64,000 bases of DNA from Lates calcarifer (lineage: Eukaryota > Chordata > Actinopteri > Centropomidae), in assembly GCF_001640805.2 (NCBI RefSeq), contig NC_066837.1:27404789-27468788 (forward strand), read 5' to 3'. The notes beneath the pieces are model-generated. The model saw nothing but the letters and a program-made list of their open reading frames with translations. It was not told where the DNA came from and did not search any database. The translations under genes were made by a program, and so were the position numbers. Below are positions 1 through 43,900 of the stretch, piece by piece (position 1 is the first letter of the stretch; the number at the start of each line of letters is the position of its first letter).

Positions 1-648
1 TTTCAATGACAAGCCCTTAACACCATTAGAGAGTTCTTGGCGACAACCTCAGGACAGAAGAATAAATAGCAGACCTACACTTCAAGATCAGTTCACTGAT
101 GAAGAACTGGGAACTTCACATGCTTCAAATACTTAGAACACTAAAAGTTCAAAGTTGCCTTCAGAAAAGTCAGGAAGCATAGAATGTGCTACTAGCAGGC
201 ACACAAACAAAAATGCTCTTTAAAAGACTCTTAGTATGACTCAACAAATGTTTTTCAGAAGCCTCTGACTGAAAGAGAAGGTCATTTCTTTGTACAGTTG
301 AGCGCTTACTGCTCATGATTGCCCCTGTCAGCTGTAGCTACCATTTCGCAAATTGCACTGTGCTAATTGCATCAGTATTGTTATCTAATGGAAGCTGAAT
401 AAAAGTGTGTGCATTAACAGGCGGCCTGTCTAAGTCATTATCAGATACAGTAATTCGTCCAACCTGGCGACCATTTTAATGACAAAAACATTGCATTAAT
501 GATGTATAATGATATGTGATGATGTATTTGTAATCTACACTGACAAGCAATGACTAATCTATAATGCCTGTAAAACCACATTAGTGTCCTCTGTTACTGT
601 CATTAAAACATTTGCCAAAGCAACTACTGTTTCTGTCTCTCTGAACAG
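1..648 (+). other. kcnq5 intron (partial)
   Basis: AT-rich, no coding exon or repeat recognised. It ends in the ctgaacag acceptor of the S2 exon. Confidence 0.7.
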
Positions 649-28947
<28,299 letters not shown>

Positions 28948-29726
28948 ACCCGGCTACATGTTCAGAAGGCACGCAAAACTCACCTCACAGAGACAGTTTT
29001 CATTATTTTTGGATGGGAGTGGGAGGGTGGAACAAGGGATCCTTTTTTCCTTTCTTTTCTTTTTTTTGTTTGTTAATTTTCATTTTTGATCCATTTGATA
29101 AGAATCACAGTATTTTCATACGGGCTGATCACATATGGCATATCATTGCATGAGTTACTCTTTGTTTTAAAGTCTGAATGTGACTGAATATCTGAGATAA
29201 AGATGAGGGCTTGTAAAAAAAAATAGGAACACAGACCCCAAAAACCTGAGACTTTGTTATTAAACAAAGCCAATTGGCCCCAAAAGACAGTTGGTTGATA
29301 TGTGACCTTGAGACACAGCATGAACACTGCATGTTTTCAGTCAAAGGTACTGAGATTAGTAAGATACAATTTACACATAACAGATAGAAGGAAGGCTGGA
29401 TGGATACCATAACACATGGACATTCCTTTGAGATCACCACTCAAATCTGTAGTAAGCAATGGAAAAAAATGAAGCTTAATACTGTAATGTGACCATGTAT
29501 ACAGAGCTGAAGTGAAACCGGAACGCCCAGCTTGTCTTTCAGACCACACTCAAAATCTCATGGAGATTTCTAACATTCTAACATTGATAATAGGTAAAAA
29601 TCTAGCCTCTGAACATAGATTTTATCAACTCTACTTTGTGTGACTCCTTTGATGTGTTCAGTAGTCTTTTGGGAAAAGATTTCAGTTGTTTCTTTTTAAA
29701 TAAGAAATACCATTTCCCATAAGCTT

Positions 29727-30545
29727 TCAATGTTATTTATATAGTGCCGAAACACAACAGAAGTTATCTAGGCACTTTTCATATAGAGCAGGTCTAGACC
29801 GCTCTGTATGATTATTATATTTACAGAGAGAGACCCAACAAATCCACCATGAGCAGCACCAGGCAACAGTGGCAAGGAAAAACTTCCTTTTAAGAGGCAG
29901 AACCAGACTCAGGGTGGGCAGCCATCTGCTGGGTCTGTTGGGTTGAGAATGTGACCCATGTAAAAATGTAAAGTGTATCAATAATACAAAAGAGGTAATA
30001 ATAGTAATGACAAAGTCGTAAATGCAAAAGTAGCAATAATACTAGAAGCAGTGGTAGTAATTTCTTCTAGCAGCAGGTGTTGAGTGGAGTTGTAGGAGCA
30101 GCAGGAGACTTGTCATCACAGATCAGACTCTACAGCTCCAGAGGCAGAAATACCTGCAGAAAGAGACAGAGGAGGAGAGAGAGACGGAAGAGCACAATAC
30201 TACAGGAAAGAGAAGATACTGAGTTAGTAACATGTATTTATGGGATATGAATCCATACTGATGGAGAGAGAGAGAGTGAGAGAGAGAGAGAGCTCAGTGC
30301 ATCATGGGAGATCTCCCAGCAGTCTAGGCCTATAGCAGCACAACTAAGGGATGGTTCAAGCCTGAGCCAACCCTAACTATAAGCTTTATCAAAAAGTTTT
30401 AAGCCTAGTCTTAAAGGTACAGAGAGTGTCTGCCTCCTGGACCCAAACTGGGAGAAGGTTCCACATGATAACTGATAACTGAAGGCTCTGCCTCCCATCC
30501 TACTCTTAGAAACTCTGGGAACCACCAGTAAACCGGCAGCTCTAG
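29727..30545 (-). mobile_element. L2-clade LINE 3' fragment, copy 1
   Basis: The minus-strand 3' part of a fish LINE, mostly 3' UTR with the end of ORF2. It shares long near-identical stretches with 49800-50325, including the GA-rich microsatellite and the segment around ctcagtgcatcatgggag. It carries an extra terminal part (29727-30000) absent from copy 2. Confidence 0.65.
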
Positions 30546-33048
30546 ACATTGGACAGGCAGAATCTTACAGCTTGACAGAAGAGATGCACTGCTGAGCAGG
30601 AGAGGATTTCAAACAGCAGGATGGAGAGGAGGGGAAGCTGTAGTTTGTTACACAGCATTTATAGAATTGAAGAAATAGTGATGAGTTTAATGGATATGGA
30701 CCAAACCAAGTTAAGATGATACAAGTACCCATGCTGCTACACTTGTAGTTTTATTCATGATTTCTGTTGTTTTTATGAATGCTAAAAAAAAAAATGTTGC
30801 TTAATTTTGTTAAATATTTTGACTTCTACCAGCCAGTTCTGTGGTGGCAGGTGACTTGCCTTACCAGTAAACCTGGATGTGATGCCATGACTTTGGCTCC
30901 ATATACAAGATGTCTCTGTCTCTCCAATAATCACGACAGGCTTCCATACCAAAATGAATGTTACCTCACCGTTGCCAAACTTTTCATTCTCTGTTCTTGT
31001 CACTATTCCTATTTTATTTCCAAAAACATTTTAGAAAATCAGATCATCGCCTTAAGTTTATATCCTTAAATAATACATTTATCCTCAAACAGTGACTTTG
31101 GTTGCTCACAATCTTTTCAAAAGTACCACATCACATAATAGTATATATATGCAAGCTTCAGCTCCTACACTACAGGTCAGTAATACTCAATATTTTTGGC
31201 GAGCGTTCTTGAATGAGGGAAATACAATGTTAGCTTTCTGTTGTCTCATGTATCCAATCAGCAGACTCCTGAGAGGTGCTCAAGGTGTTTAATCAAAAAA
31301 AGTCAAAGTTCATTTTTGTCAGTGCTGTGGTATCACTGAGGAGTTTTATATTACAGTTATATTACAGATGGTTTTGAGAATTCTGCATTGCATTACCTCA
31401 TAACAATGAAGTTGCTAACAGAAATGACTTGTCTTACTTGAAACAAGCTAGTTGAAAAAATCACACATTTGCATATCATACTGCCAACATTATAGGACAA
31501 AATGTATCAGAACTTCTGAAATAGCATGTGTTGGGCCTTTTTTCTTCTTTAACTTTAAATTGGTGGGTATAATTTTTTGACAACCTGTTACTGAGGAGTA
31601 CAGCAGGAATGCCCAGACAGAAAGGAGAAATGTCAGTGTTGCTGTTAACTGCCATATATGTGGATGCCACCTCTGTCAACAGTCAGTTCTATTATGAGGT
31701 GCATCATGTTGAAAGCACATACACCCATGTATACACCTGCATACGCACATGTACAGATAAGAATGCCCATGGCACACAAAGCCAGCTGTGAGGCTACATG
31801 TCCATTACTGCTGTGGGGAATCTTAGGTACAGTCCACAGAGGAGAGGAACAAGGAGCAGCTGTTGCTTACATTTCAGATCAATTATGCACCGATCAGCTG
31901 GTTTCCCAGCTGTCAACAGCCATGGATTGAAACACGTCATGAATGTCATTTCTTGGTTTGAAGAACAGTTTGTGTTATTTTGTCAGAGTAGGAATGACTT
32001 AGCCAAGCACTTTGTTTTGGTTCAGAATCACACACTGAAAAAAATGTTCAGAAATCTAACTCTGTATTGTATTTAGCTTTTTGCCACCCTGTTTTTACAT
32101 GGAAGGAAGATGACTTTATTTAAATCATGTCAATATTTGCTTTTTTACACACGGTGAAATGTGGGATTATTTTTCACTCCTTGAAATGGACTTGCTGCAG
32201 AATGTTTAGTTCATTAGCTTTGTTCATTTTTAAGTAATATGAGCAGAACATCTATTGCTTGAACTGCTGAGCAGTGGAATCAAAATGACTAATATCCAGC
32301 ATCCACTTCCTGTTGCATGGTGCAGAATCAGCTGCATCAGGTAAGGTTAGGTGGTTTTCAAGTCCAAGTTGTAGGAAAACAATTACAGGGGCACAAGATG
32401 CAGGTAGATACTACCCATAAAGCATCCACAGACTCTGTAGTGAGTAATCACCCTTAGCTAGCAGTACCTCAATGAATTCCGAAGACTTGTATCAAAGAAT
32501 ATGTGAAGGAGGCCTGGGGTCAGTTTGCTCTCAAGAGGTGGATTTTACTATCCTTAAGATACTTAAATATACTTTGCATGAAGAGGTTGTCATATTCAAA
32601 CCTGAGAATGAATGCCACATCATTAAGACAAATCAATATTTATGGTTCAAACTGATTGCAGTGAAAGTAAAAAAAAGACCCCAGCTCTGAAGTCTTGAAA
32701 ATCTGCAGTGCATACAGTATATTGGTGCCTTGCTTTTGTGGTACATATTCAATTCCATATCTTCAATTTCCTGAAAAGTGCATTAGGTTCATCTGAACAG
32801 AAATGGTTGCACTGTCTTCATTTTTTCTCCTTGTAAATGTTCTAACTTGAGGCATTATACAGTTTTTTATTCAGAGATCATTTTGCTACTGGGCATAAAA
32901 CAGGCCTTTGACATGTTAACATTCTCTCTCATTTCATTTAATTTATTTAAATTATGTGCACATATTTACACACTAGTAATAATCTCAGTTAGATTTATGA
33001 AGCCTGTAATGTAATGAAAATGCAAGTGGACTTTTATTCTCATTCATC

Positions 33049-33054
33049 AATAAA
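33049..33054 (+). terminator. Candidate kcnq5 polyadenylation signal
   Basis: AATAAA on the plus strand in an AT-rich setting, the last one before the antisense eef1a1 gene. It is not confirmed as the site in use. Confidence 0.35.
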
Positions 33055-33079
33055 GGAAATTCTATGAAGAGTTTCTTCT

Positions 33080-33085
33080 TTTATT
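33080..33085 (-). terminator. Candidate eef1a1 polyadenylation signal
   Basis: AATAAA on the minus strand, about 660 nt past the eef1a1 stop. An alternative AGTAAA lies at 33154-33159, so the site in use is open. Confidence 0.35.
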
Positions 33086-33746
33086 CCTCAGTGGTTTTGG
33101 AGTATGAAGGTGAAGCAATGACACCAGGAACAAAGACATACTGTTTAAACATCTTTACTTTTATGAACATATGATCACAAACAACAGTGATTAAGGTGCA
33201 TGAACTTAACAGTAACCATAACATTTAACAGAGCTACTGCAAGGGAGCTTAAGTCAAGCAAAGTGCTAAGCATGAAGATTTCAGATATCAGACAGTTTCT
33301 GAAGCTTATTTCTCTAAGGTGTGAACAGGAACATGCAAGCAGCCAATCTACCTCTGGCTAATAAGCATATCTCGTAAAGCTAGAACACAGAGCATTAATT
33401 TAACAAGGACCTGGCAAAAGAATGTCACTACCTTATCACTGGTGCTAAGAAGCTAAGTTTGTTGGCCAGATCAATGATCAACTCTAACTACAACAGCACA
33501 CAACCAGAGAGCTGCAATGCAAATTTGTAGTTGTTCTGCCATCGAACTGTGTGACAATGAAACCTAAATATAACAGTGTTTCAACGTGTTATTCACTAAC
33601 AGTGTGATAGTTATTTTTTTCCTTCGTCTGCTTTTGCGATGCATTGTGATAATAGACCAGACACTAACTATGGTGTGCAGAAGAGGCGGGGTGCAAGTGT
33701 GTCTTCGGCCATGGTGAGCGTTCGGGGCAGCAGCCCAGCACAACGT

Positions 33747-37210
<3,464 letters not shown>

Positions 37211-39231
37211 CTGCAAACAGAAACCAACATCATTCATTCATTCATTATCTATTCGTATACTGCTTATCCTTAAGGGTCGCAGGTCTGCACCCTGTGATGA
37301 GTCAGTGTTGTCAGTTTTATTTTGCAGCCGAGTTTTGTTTGCTACCTGTTATTTCCACCACAAAATTGAATAAGACTCATGGCTTGTGTCTGGCATAAAA
37401 TTACAATGCACAGAAATAATACATGTCACCAAATTATAACACAAGTGATTTTTAAGAGACAATGAGAAAATTTGTTTTTCAGCCCTTGATGTTAAAATGG
37501 TACAGTCTGAGGTGTCTGATCCACACAATCAAATGTATGTATGACTTTCATTAAGTCAGCCTCATTTCAGGAAGTTCTGTTTTATAGGCGTATAGTGGGA
37601 GGGTTTCTGGGTTAGAATAATGGGTGGGTAAGCAACAAATTGACATAATCAATACAAACAAAAAAATCATACTAGATTTTACTGTAATGATCACATATTG
37701 CTAACGACAGCAGACGTTTCCAAACCAGATTGGGTAAAACCACATTTATCACCCTGATCAGAGTTTTTCACCGATATCATTATGTGCAAAGTTATTACTT
37801 TTTAAAACATGTTGCCGTGGGAAATCACAGTGGTGGCCAACTACTGAAGAATGCTCAGCAAATACTAATTATGTTTTAGGAAAATAGAGGGAAATAGGAT
37901 CTTGTGGAGATTTTTCTAAAAGTTAAAGGGAGTCCAGTGCACAGAAGGACACAGTTACATAATATGAAGTCAGCAATCTGTTTAAGTCATCAACTCTTAA
38001 TGCTGTATTGTTAGTGTTTGGTGATTTGGTAGAAGTTTGATTTGGTTGAAGTTTGGCTATACGTATCAGGGGGCTGGAGTTAATCCCAGCCAACACTGGA
38101 CAAGAGGTCAACAACATTCAGTGACACTCTACCCCCCCACCCCTCAAAACGGCAGAACCATTCCTTTACAGACAATAACACCAGGATTTTACTTGTTTGT
38201 GTCCATAAAACCCTTAAGTGTAATTATCTCATTAGCTGTGAATGTTAAGCTGCTGCTGCCAGAGTGCAACAAGACGAACATATTGTGCGTACAGAAAAGG
38301 TGCTCTGCCTAAGTTCTGGCACAAATGGCACTATAATTAACCTGTGCAGAGAAGGCATGTATTGTTCAAAGTTTGTCAAAGTCAGTCAAACACTCCAACA
38401 CTAGCATGTTTAGCCCACATTAGCAACAGGTATGTGCTTTTAAATTATAAGAACACAAGGTGACCTACACCCAAACCCATTTCTAAGTCCACTTGTCTCT
38501 ACTCATAAATGTGGGAAAAGGAAGAGAGAACTACACCTACTTGTAAAATCCCTTCAGTGTATGACAGACTCCAAAATTCTCCTTGCTTTACTGGACATGT
38601 TGGCTGAAAGGCCTCAGACTCTTTACAATTTTTTATTGATTTCATAGATGAACCTCTATTCACTTTTTCCTCTCCATATATTTATTATTGTCTCCTTTTA
38701 AACTATTTAATATGGTGGCTAAATGTACAATGAGTGCTGTTTTCAAATATGCCTTTAATATTTGCACCAACATAAAGGGAAAAAAACGAATGAGGCTAAT
38801 TAGCCTAACACTTGACTAGTATACAGCTATTTATTCCAGGGCTATACTAACTTCAGTTACAGCCTACGCAGCGCCTTGTCGTATGTATCACTACATTTCT
38901 GAGTAGTTTCCGAATAATTAATGTTAATAACTTTAGCTAATCCGTGGAGAAACTTTCAACTAACTAACTAGCTTAGCTAATGGTTATATTCCCGCCTTCT
39001 CGCGCCATTGTGTGCCTCAGCAAACAAACTGCCATGGCTAATTTAATATTAAGTATTTAAACCTTATAGCTACATAACTTTAGCTAATTTGTTGTTTGTT
39101 TTATAATTGTATCATTAGTAAAGCTAATGTTAAGAAAAACCGGAAGATGGAAACTTTCGTGACTGCCTTCCTATAATGGTTTCCATTTTGCATATTTATT
39201 TATATACTTCTGGACCTATCCGGCCCCTTAC
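37211..39231 (-). other. eef1a1 intron 1
   Basis: About 2 kb, AT-rich, with no coding signal. A SINE tail fragment lies at 37228-37292. The rest shows no recognisable feature. Confidence 0.5.
37228..37292 (-). repeat. SINE 3' tail fragment
   Basis: Minus-strand copy of the tail also seen at the end of the element at 41695-42050 (gacccttaaggataagcag followed by short ATGA-type repeats). Only the tail is present. Confidence 0.6.
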
Positions 39232-39340
39232 CTGCAACTGTCTGCCCCCTGTCAATAGCTAAGCTACAGTCTCCGCTAATCGATAAAGCTCGCGACACTG
39301 GTTGACTATTGCATCACTCTCCCACAATGGCACGCGCCCA
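39232..39340 (-). promoter_or_regulatory. eef1a1: Putative eef1a1 non-coding first exon and proximal promoter
   Basis: On the minus strand, CAGTTGCAG|gtaagg at 39226-39234 is a perfect donor that can splice to the acceptor at 37211-37212, giving the usual vertebrate layout of a non-coding first exon. A CACGTG E-box is at 39339-39344, and an AGATAAAAG TATA-like element lies near 39405. I see no clear oligopyrimidine (TOP) start, so the transcription start is uncertain. Confidence 0.5.
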
Positions 39341-39344
39341 CGTG

Positions 39345-40875
39345 CACAGTCGCCTGAAACTGTACGATTTTAATCTGCGCTGACTGAACTTTTATCTGAC
39401 TGTATCAATTGGACTGCATCATCACATCACACATCTATTTTACTCTCGGAGAGAAATGACAAAAGGTTATCTTAGATTGTTAAATGCTGAGTTCACATCA
39501 CGAGATATTAAACGAAATTCTTCTGGTTGTTCGTATTTTCAAAGTCAACACATTCTACACAAAATAACACAAACCTGCCCATTTTATGATGCTTTTGATT
39601 AATATTTGGCTTTGGCTTGACAGCACAAAATTCATTACTGTTCCCATTCAAACATCCTATTTAGTTTGATATGAATGTCCTGATAACATGGATTAACACG
39701 TAGTAAAATGTCAGTAAAGGACATTTATGTGAGACAATGCCGCAATGAACAGACATGCAGTGACCACTGACACTGCAGAGTTGAGGGCGTTTTAGAAAGG
39801 TCTGCATGTCTCAGCATTCACCTTGCAGACGGTTACACAGCAGTGTTGCTTTTACTGTGGCAGCAGGATGATGATGGACAGAGATGATTTCCGCATGACT
39901 GTCATTTGGAATATTTCTCCGCTGAAACTGCGCCATACAGGCCTAGCCTGCAAAGCAGCCCGCTCTGGTACCAATCCACACCCTCTACACTTTTATAGCA
40001 CAGCTCTTTTTGATCAAATTACCATGACATCAAAGCCACACACAGCATTCAGCTATCACTTTCGAGTCTTAGTACAATGCACTTACATAACAGTTATTAT
40101 AAACGTCCCAGAAATCATTCAGCTCTCTGTAACACGTCTATCAAAAGGCATATCGACAACATGAATCCTGTTATTGTGTTAGATTAGAATACATCCTTTA
40201 CCCTACCTTCTCCTCAGAGGTGCGTTCACTGGTTCTCTGCGATGACACAGGAGATGCAGCCTACTGTGCTCTGCTGAGACAGACGCAGCCAAGGTACCGC
40301 TATGTCAACTGGCGTCAAACGCGTCATTTACTGAAATTACGAGGCTTGGCCACTAGATGGAGCACTACCCTAACACAGCAATGAATCAGCACCATACCGA
40401 ATAAGCAAAAGGCAACTAGTTTATTCGGCAGGTACTGATATTACATATCATTTCAAGTTCTGCATTACATCCAACAATGTATATAACGAGGCACATAAAT
40501 AATATCAGAAAGGCACATAATATCAACTATCAGAAATTTCCCTCTCACTTGTCTCTGCATTATCTTACTTTCAATTGCTACACAATGAAACTTTGAAAGA
40601 ACATTTGCTTAGGTTAGAGCTAAGGCACTAGATTAAAAAAACACATATATATACATTACAAAATGATTTTAAAAAGAGAGAGAGAGAGAAGAAAAAGATA
40701 TTGCTTTAAGATACCCTCTGGGTATATGCACATATCTGAAAATAAACTTTAAACTGAGTAGATGAAGCCAATTGAATGAAGAAAAAATGGACTAAGCAAC
40801 ACTTGATATTTTTGCTACATCATGCACTGAAATACAAGGACATTTAGTCTGTCTCTGAAATGTGAGCCAGTTTGG
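39345..40875. other. Region between eef1a1 promoter and NLR 3' end
   Basis: 1.5 kb. A minus-strand donor-like CTGAGGAGAAG|gtaggg at 40201-40217 with TGACGC motifs (40311-40326) could mark another promoter. No coding feature. Confidence 0.4.
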
Positions 40876-40915
40876 TCAGTTTGATTCCTTGTTTTCTGTC
40901 TGTCTCCTCAATCTG
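40876..40915 (-). CDS. NLR terminal mini-exon
   Basis: After acactgtttcag-type sequence on the minus strand, 40 nt complete Asp and encode RLRRQTENKESN then TGA. Frame closure supports it, but no homology does, because the C-terminal tail is not conserved. Confidence 0.55.
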
Positions 40916-43900
40916 CTGAAACACTGAAAAAAAAACAAAAAAAAAACAACATATGACATTTCTAACCACAGTGCAGGACAGAAGGAGAAGAAGTGAGACT
41001 GGAATATCTGCTGTGAGCTATCATTGAAAACATGTGCAGGTTTTAAACCAACATCCATCATCTGTACTTACTCTATTGTATGTAATGAGTATTTCTGGCT
41101 CTTTGTTAGTTCCATAAGTACTCTGATTCCTGAGTCCTCCAGACTGTTGCCCATCAGATGCAGCTCTGCCAGATAGTGAGGGTTTGACTTTAGGGCAGTG
41201 ATCAGGAACTGAATGCTCTTTGAGCTCAGGCCACAGTTCCGCAGTCTTAACAGAAACAGAGAAACAAGTACATGAGCTCACTTTACCCCTTAAATGCAAA
41301 TAAGATTGTACATTTCCATAGTCCAGCCCCAACTGTCCCTTCCACATCAGGGTGGCTGACAGGGATAAAATACTCAATCTGGTATATGTTATTTTTTTAT
41401 CATGATAGTGATATATATTATAATACATTTTCTGGAAAATCAACTGAGAAACTGTTAACGGATATACAGTAACCATATTTGATTAACAGGTTGAACAAGT
41501 AACGAAATGAAACCACTTCACATTGGTGCAAAAATTAAGCAATCTTGATCCACCACTACTTCTACATACAACGTTTGAATATTCTGAATAGTTATATACA
41601 TGATATACAGTTGCAGAGAACACACAAAATGTCTGTCATTTTGAGTAAGAACACTCACTACATGGCTATAAGTTATCTGGACCCATGTTTTGACTGGGCG
41701 GTACGGTGTGCAGTGGTTAGCACTGTCACCTCACAGCAAGAAGGTTCTGGGTTCGAGCCCTGGTTCAGGCTTTTCTGTGTGGAGTTTGCATGTTCTCCCT
41801 GTGCCTGTGTGGGTTCTCTCCAGGTAATCCAGCTTCCTCCCACAGTCCAAAGACATGCAGGTTAACTGGTGACTCTTAATTGCCCGTAGGTGGGAACGGT
41901 TGTTTGTCTAGATATGTTGGCCCTGCAATGGAGGGGCGATCCATACAAGGTGTACCCCGCCTCTCGCCCAATGTCAGCTGGGAGAGGCTCCAGCCCCTCT
42001 GTGACCCTTAATGGATAAGCAGTATAGATAATGTATGGATGGATGTTTTGACTGAAAATACATAATGAGTTAGTTTTTATCTGGGGGAGTTACTTCCTCG
42101 AAACGTGATTTCAACAAATAAATAACTTACGATAGCTTCTCAAGTTTACACTGGGGGTTTCTGAGTCCCACACACAGTTTCCTCACTCCCTTATCTTGAA
42201 GGTCATTGTCAGACAGATCCAGCTCAATGATATTGCTGTCTTCTGACGCAAGTCCTGATGCAAGCTCTGCACAGCACTCATCCGTCAGGCTGCAGTGGCT
42301 CAGGCTGACATGAAAAAAAAGTGATGTTATAGCATACCATTCTTCCAACAAAATTGAAAAGATACTGTGATGAAGAATTGAGTTTTGAAATGACTCACTT
42401 GAGAGTTTTCAGATGGCTGTAGGGATTCTCCAGCCCAGTTGAAATTTCTTTTACTCCTTTGTCTCTTAGGCAGTTCATGCTGAGGTCAATTTCTTTTAGC
42501 TCAACTGCCTGCCAGCCTGTTTTTTGCATCCATCCACTGTAGAGCTGCGAGACTGAGCCTAGGACCTTTGCCAAGAAAATGCAACCCCTACCAGTGATTC
42601 CACATCTTGAAACACTGAGGGGAGATAAGAGAAAATGTCATTAATCAATGCTTTAGGGCTACTGAGTGATCAGTACATGAGAATTTTTATCACAATGCAG
42701 CAGAGTCAGTCAGTAAGTAATCAGAGAGGAAGGCATCCTTACTTGAGTTTTTCCAGACTACACCACGCATACATGCCTTCACAGATGAGTGCAAACCCTC
42801 TATCTTTTAAGCTGTTGTTGCTCAGATTGAGTTCAACCAGAGTGCTGCTTTCAGACTTCAGAGCCTCCCCAATATTTCCACAACTTGACTCAGTGAGGCC
42901 ACAGTGGTACATCCTGCATACAAAATGTTGTGAAATCATTTATTTTCTATTCATATATGCTGAGAAGCAGAGCTGAATGCATTTTATATTTTATATTACA
43001 CCGTATTCCAAATTATTATGCAAATGATATTTTTCTCTGATTTTGCTATATAGTAAATGCAAATGACACTCAGCATAATTTTCAAGTCATCAACTGTTAG
43101 AATATAATTCAAATGTTTTTGAACAAACCTCCCAATGATAACATCATTAAAATAATATCAAAAATAAAAAACTTAAAATGCACTGTTCCAAATTATTATG
43201 CATAGCATGAAAGGACAAATGTAAATACACACTTGGACACATCTGATTTATATGATGTATCAGTCATGCACTGTGTATGTTGTTTAGCCACTCCTTTTTA
43301 GTCGCCTTATTTTGCCTCAACAGGTTTGTTCTGTTTTATTCCAGTTACACAACTGTTACTGTTACTTTAATAAACTTCTTTAATGGAAATGTTGTGCTGT
43401 AAGGAGCTGCAGTCTTGAAGACTTAAATCCAGGTAAGTTAGTCACAGATAACTGCAGCTGAACTCTTTAATGCCATGGGGGAAAAAAGCAAAGAGCGAAG
43501 TGAAGACCCACAACCGTCCTGTATTGAGCAATAACCTTCTTTAACGAGTTGATAAAATGCATAACAATGCACCATCTCATGCTGCATGGAATACCTCTGC
43601 ATGATTGGCTGCTATGGGCATAAAAGGAGAGAAATTCATGGTGTGGCCTCCATCCTCCCCTGACCTCAACCCTATGGAGAACCTTTGGAGCATCCTCAAG
43701 CAAAAGATCTATGAGGGTGGGAGGCTGTTCACACCCAAACAGCAGCTCTGGGAGGCTGTTCTGACATCCTGCAAAGAAATTCAAGCAGAAACTCTCCAAA
43801 AACTCACATGTTCAATGGATGCAAGAATTGTGAAGCTGCTATCAAATAAGGGGTCTTATGTTAAAATGTAACTTGACCTGTGAAGATGTTTTTGATTGAA

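Larger units (their letters stand above)
28948..33075 (+). other. Probable kcnq5 3' UTR / convergent intergenic region
   Basis: No further coding exon is seen. The stretch is AT-rich and holds an antisense L2 LINE fragment (29727-30545). The clearest plus-strand AATAAA is at 33049-33054, which would give a 3' UTR of about 4.1 kb. An ATTAAA near 29262 could serve a shorter form. UTR extent is inferred. Confidence 0.4.

Noticed and set aside
41713..41762. tRNA gene suggested by A and B boxes
   Set aside because: Part of a repeated SINE body; no cloverleaf or acceptor stem is present.
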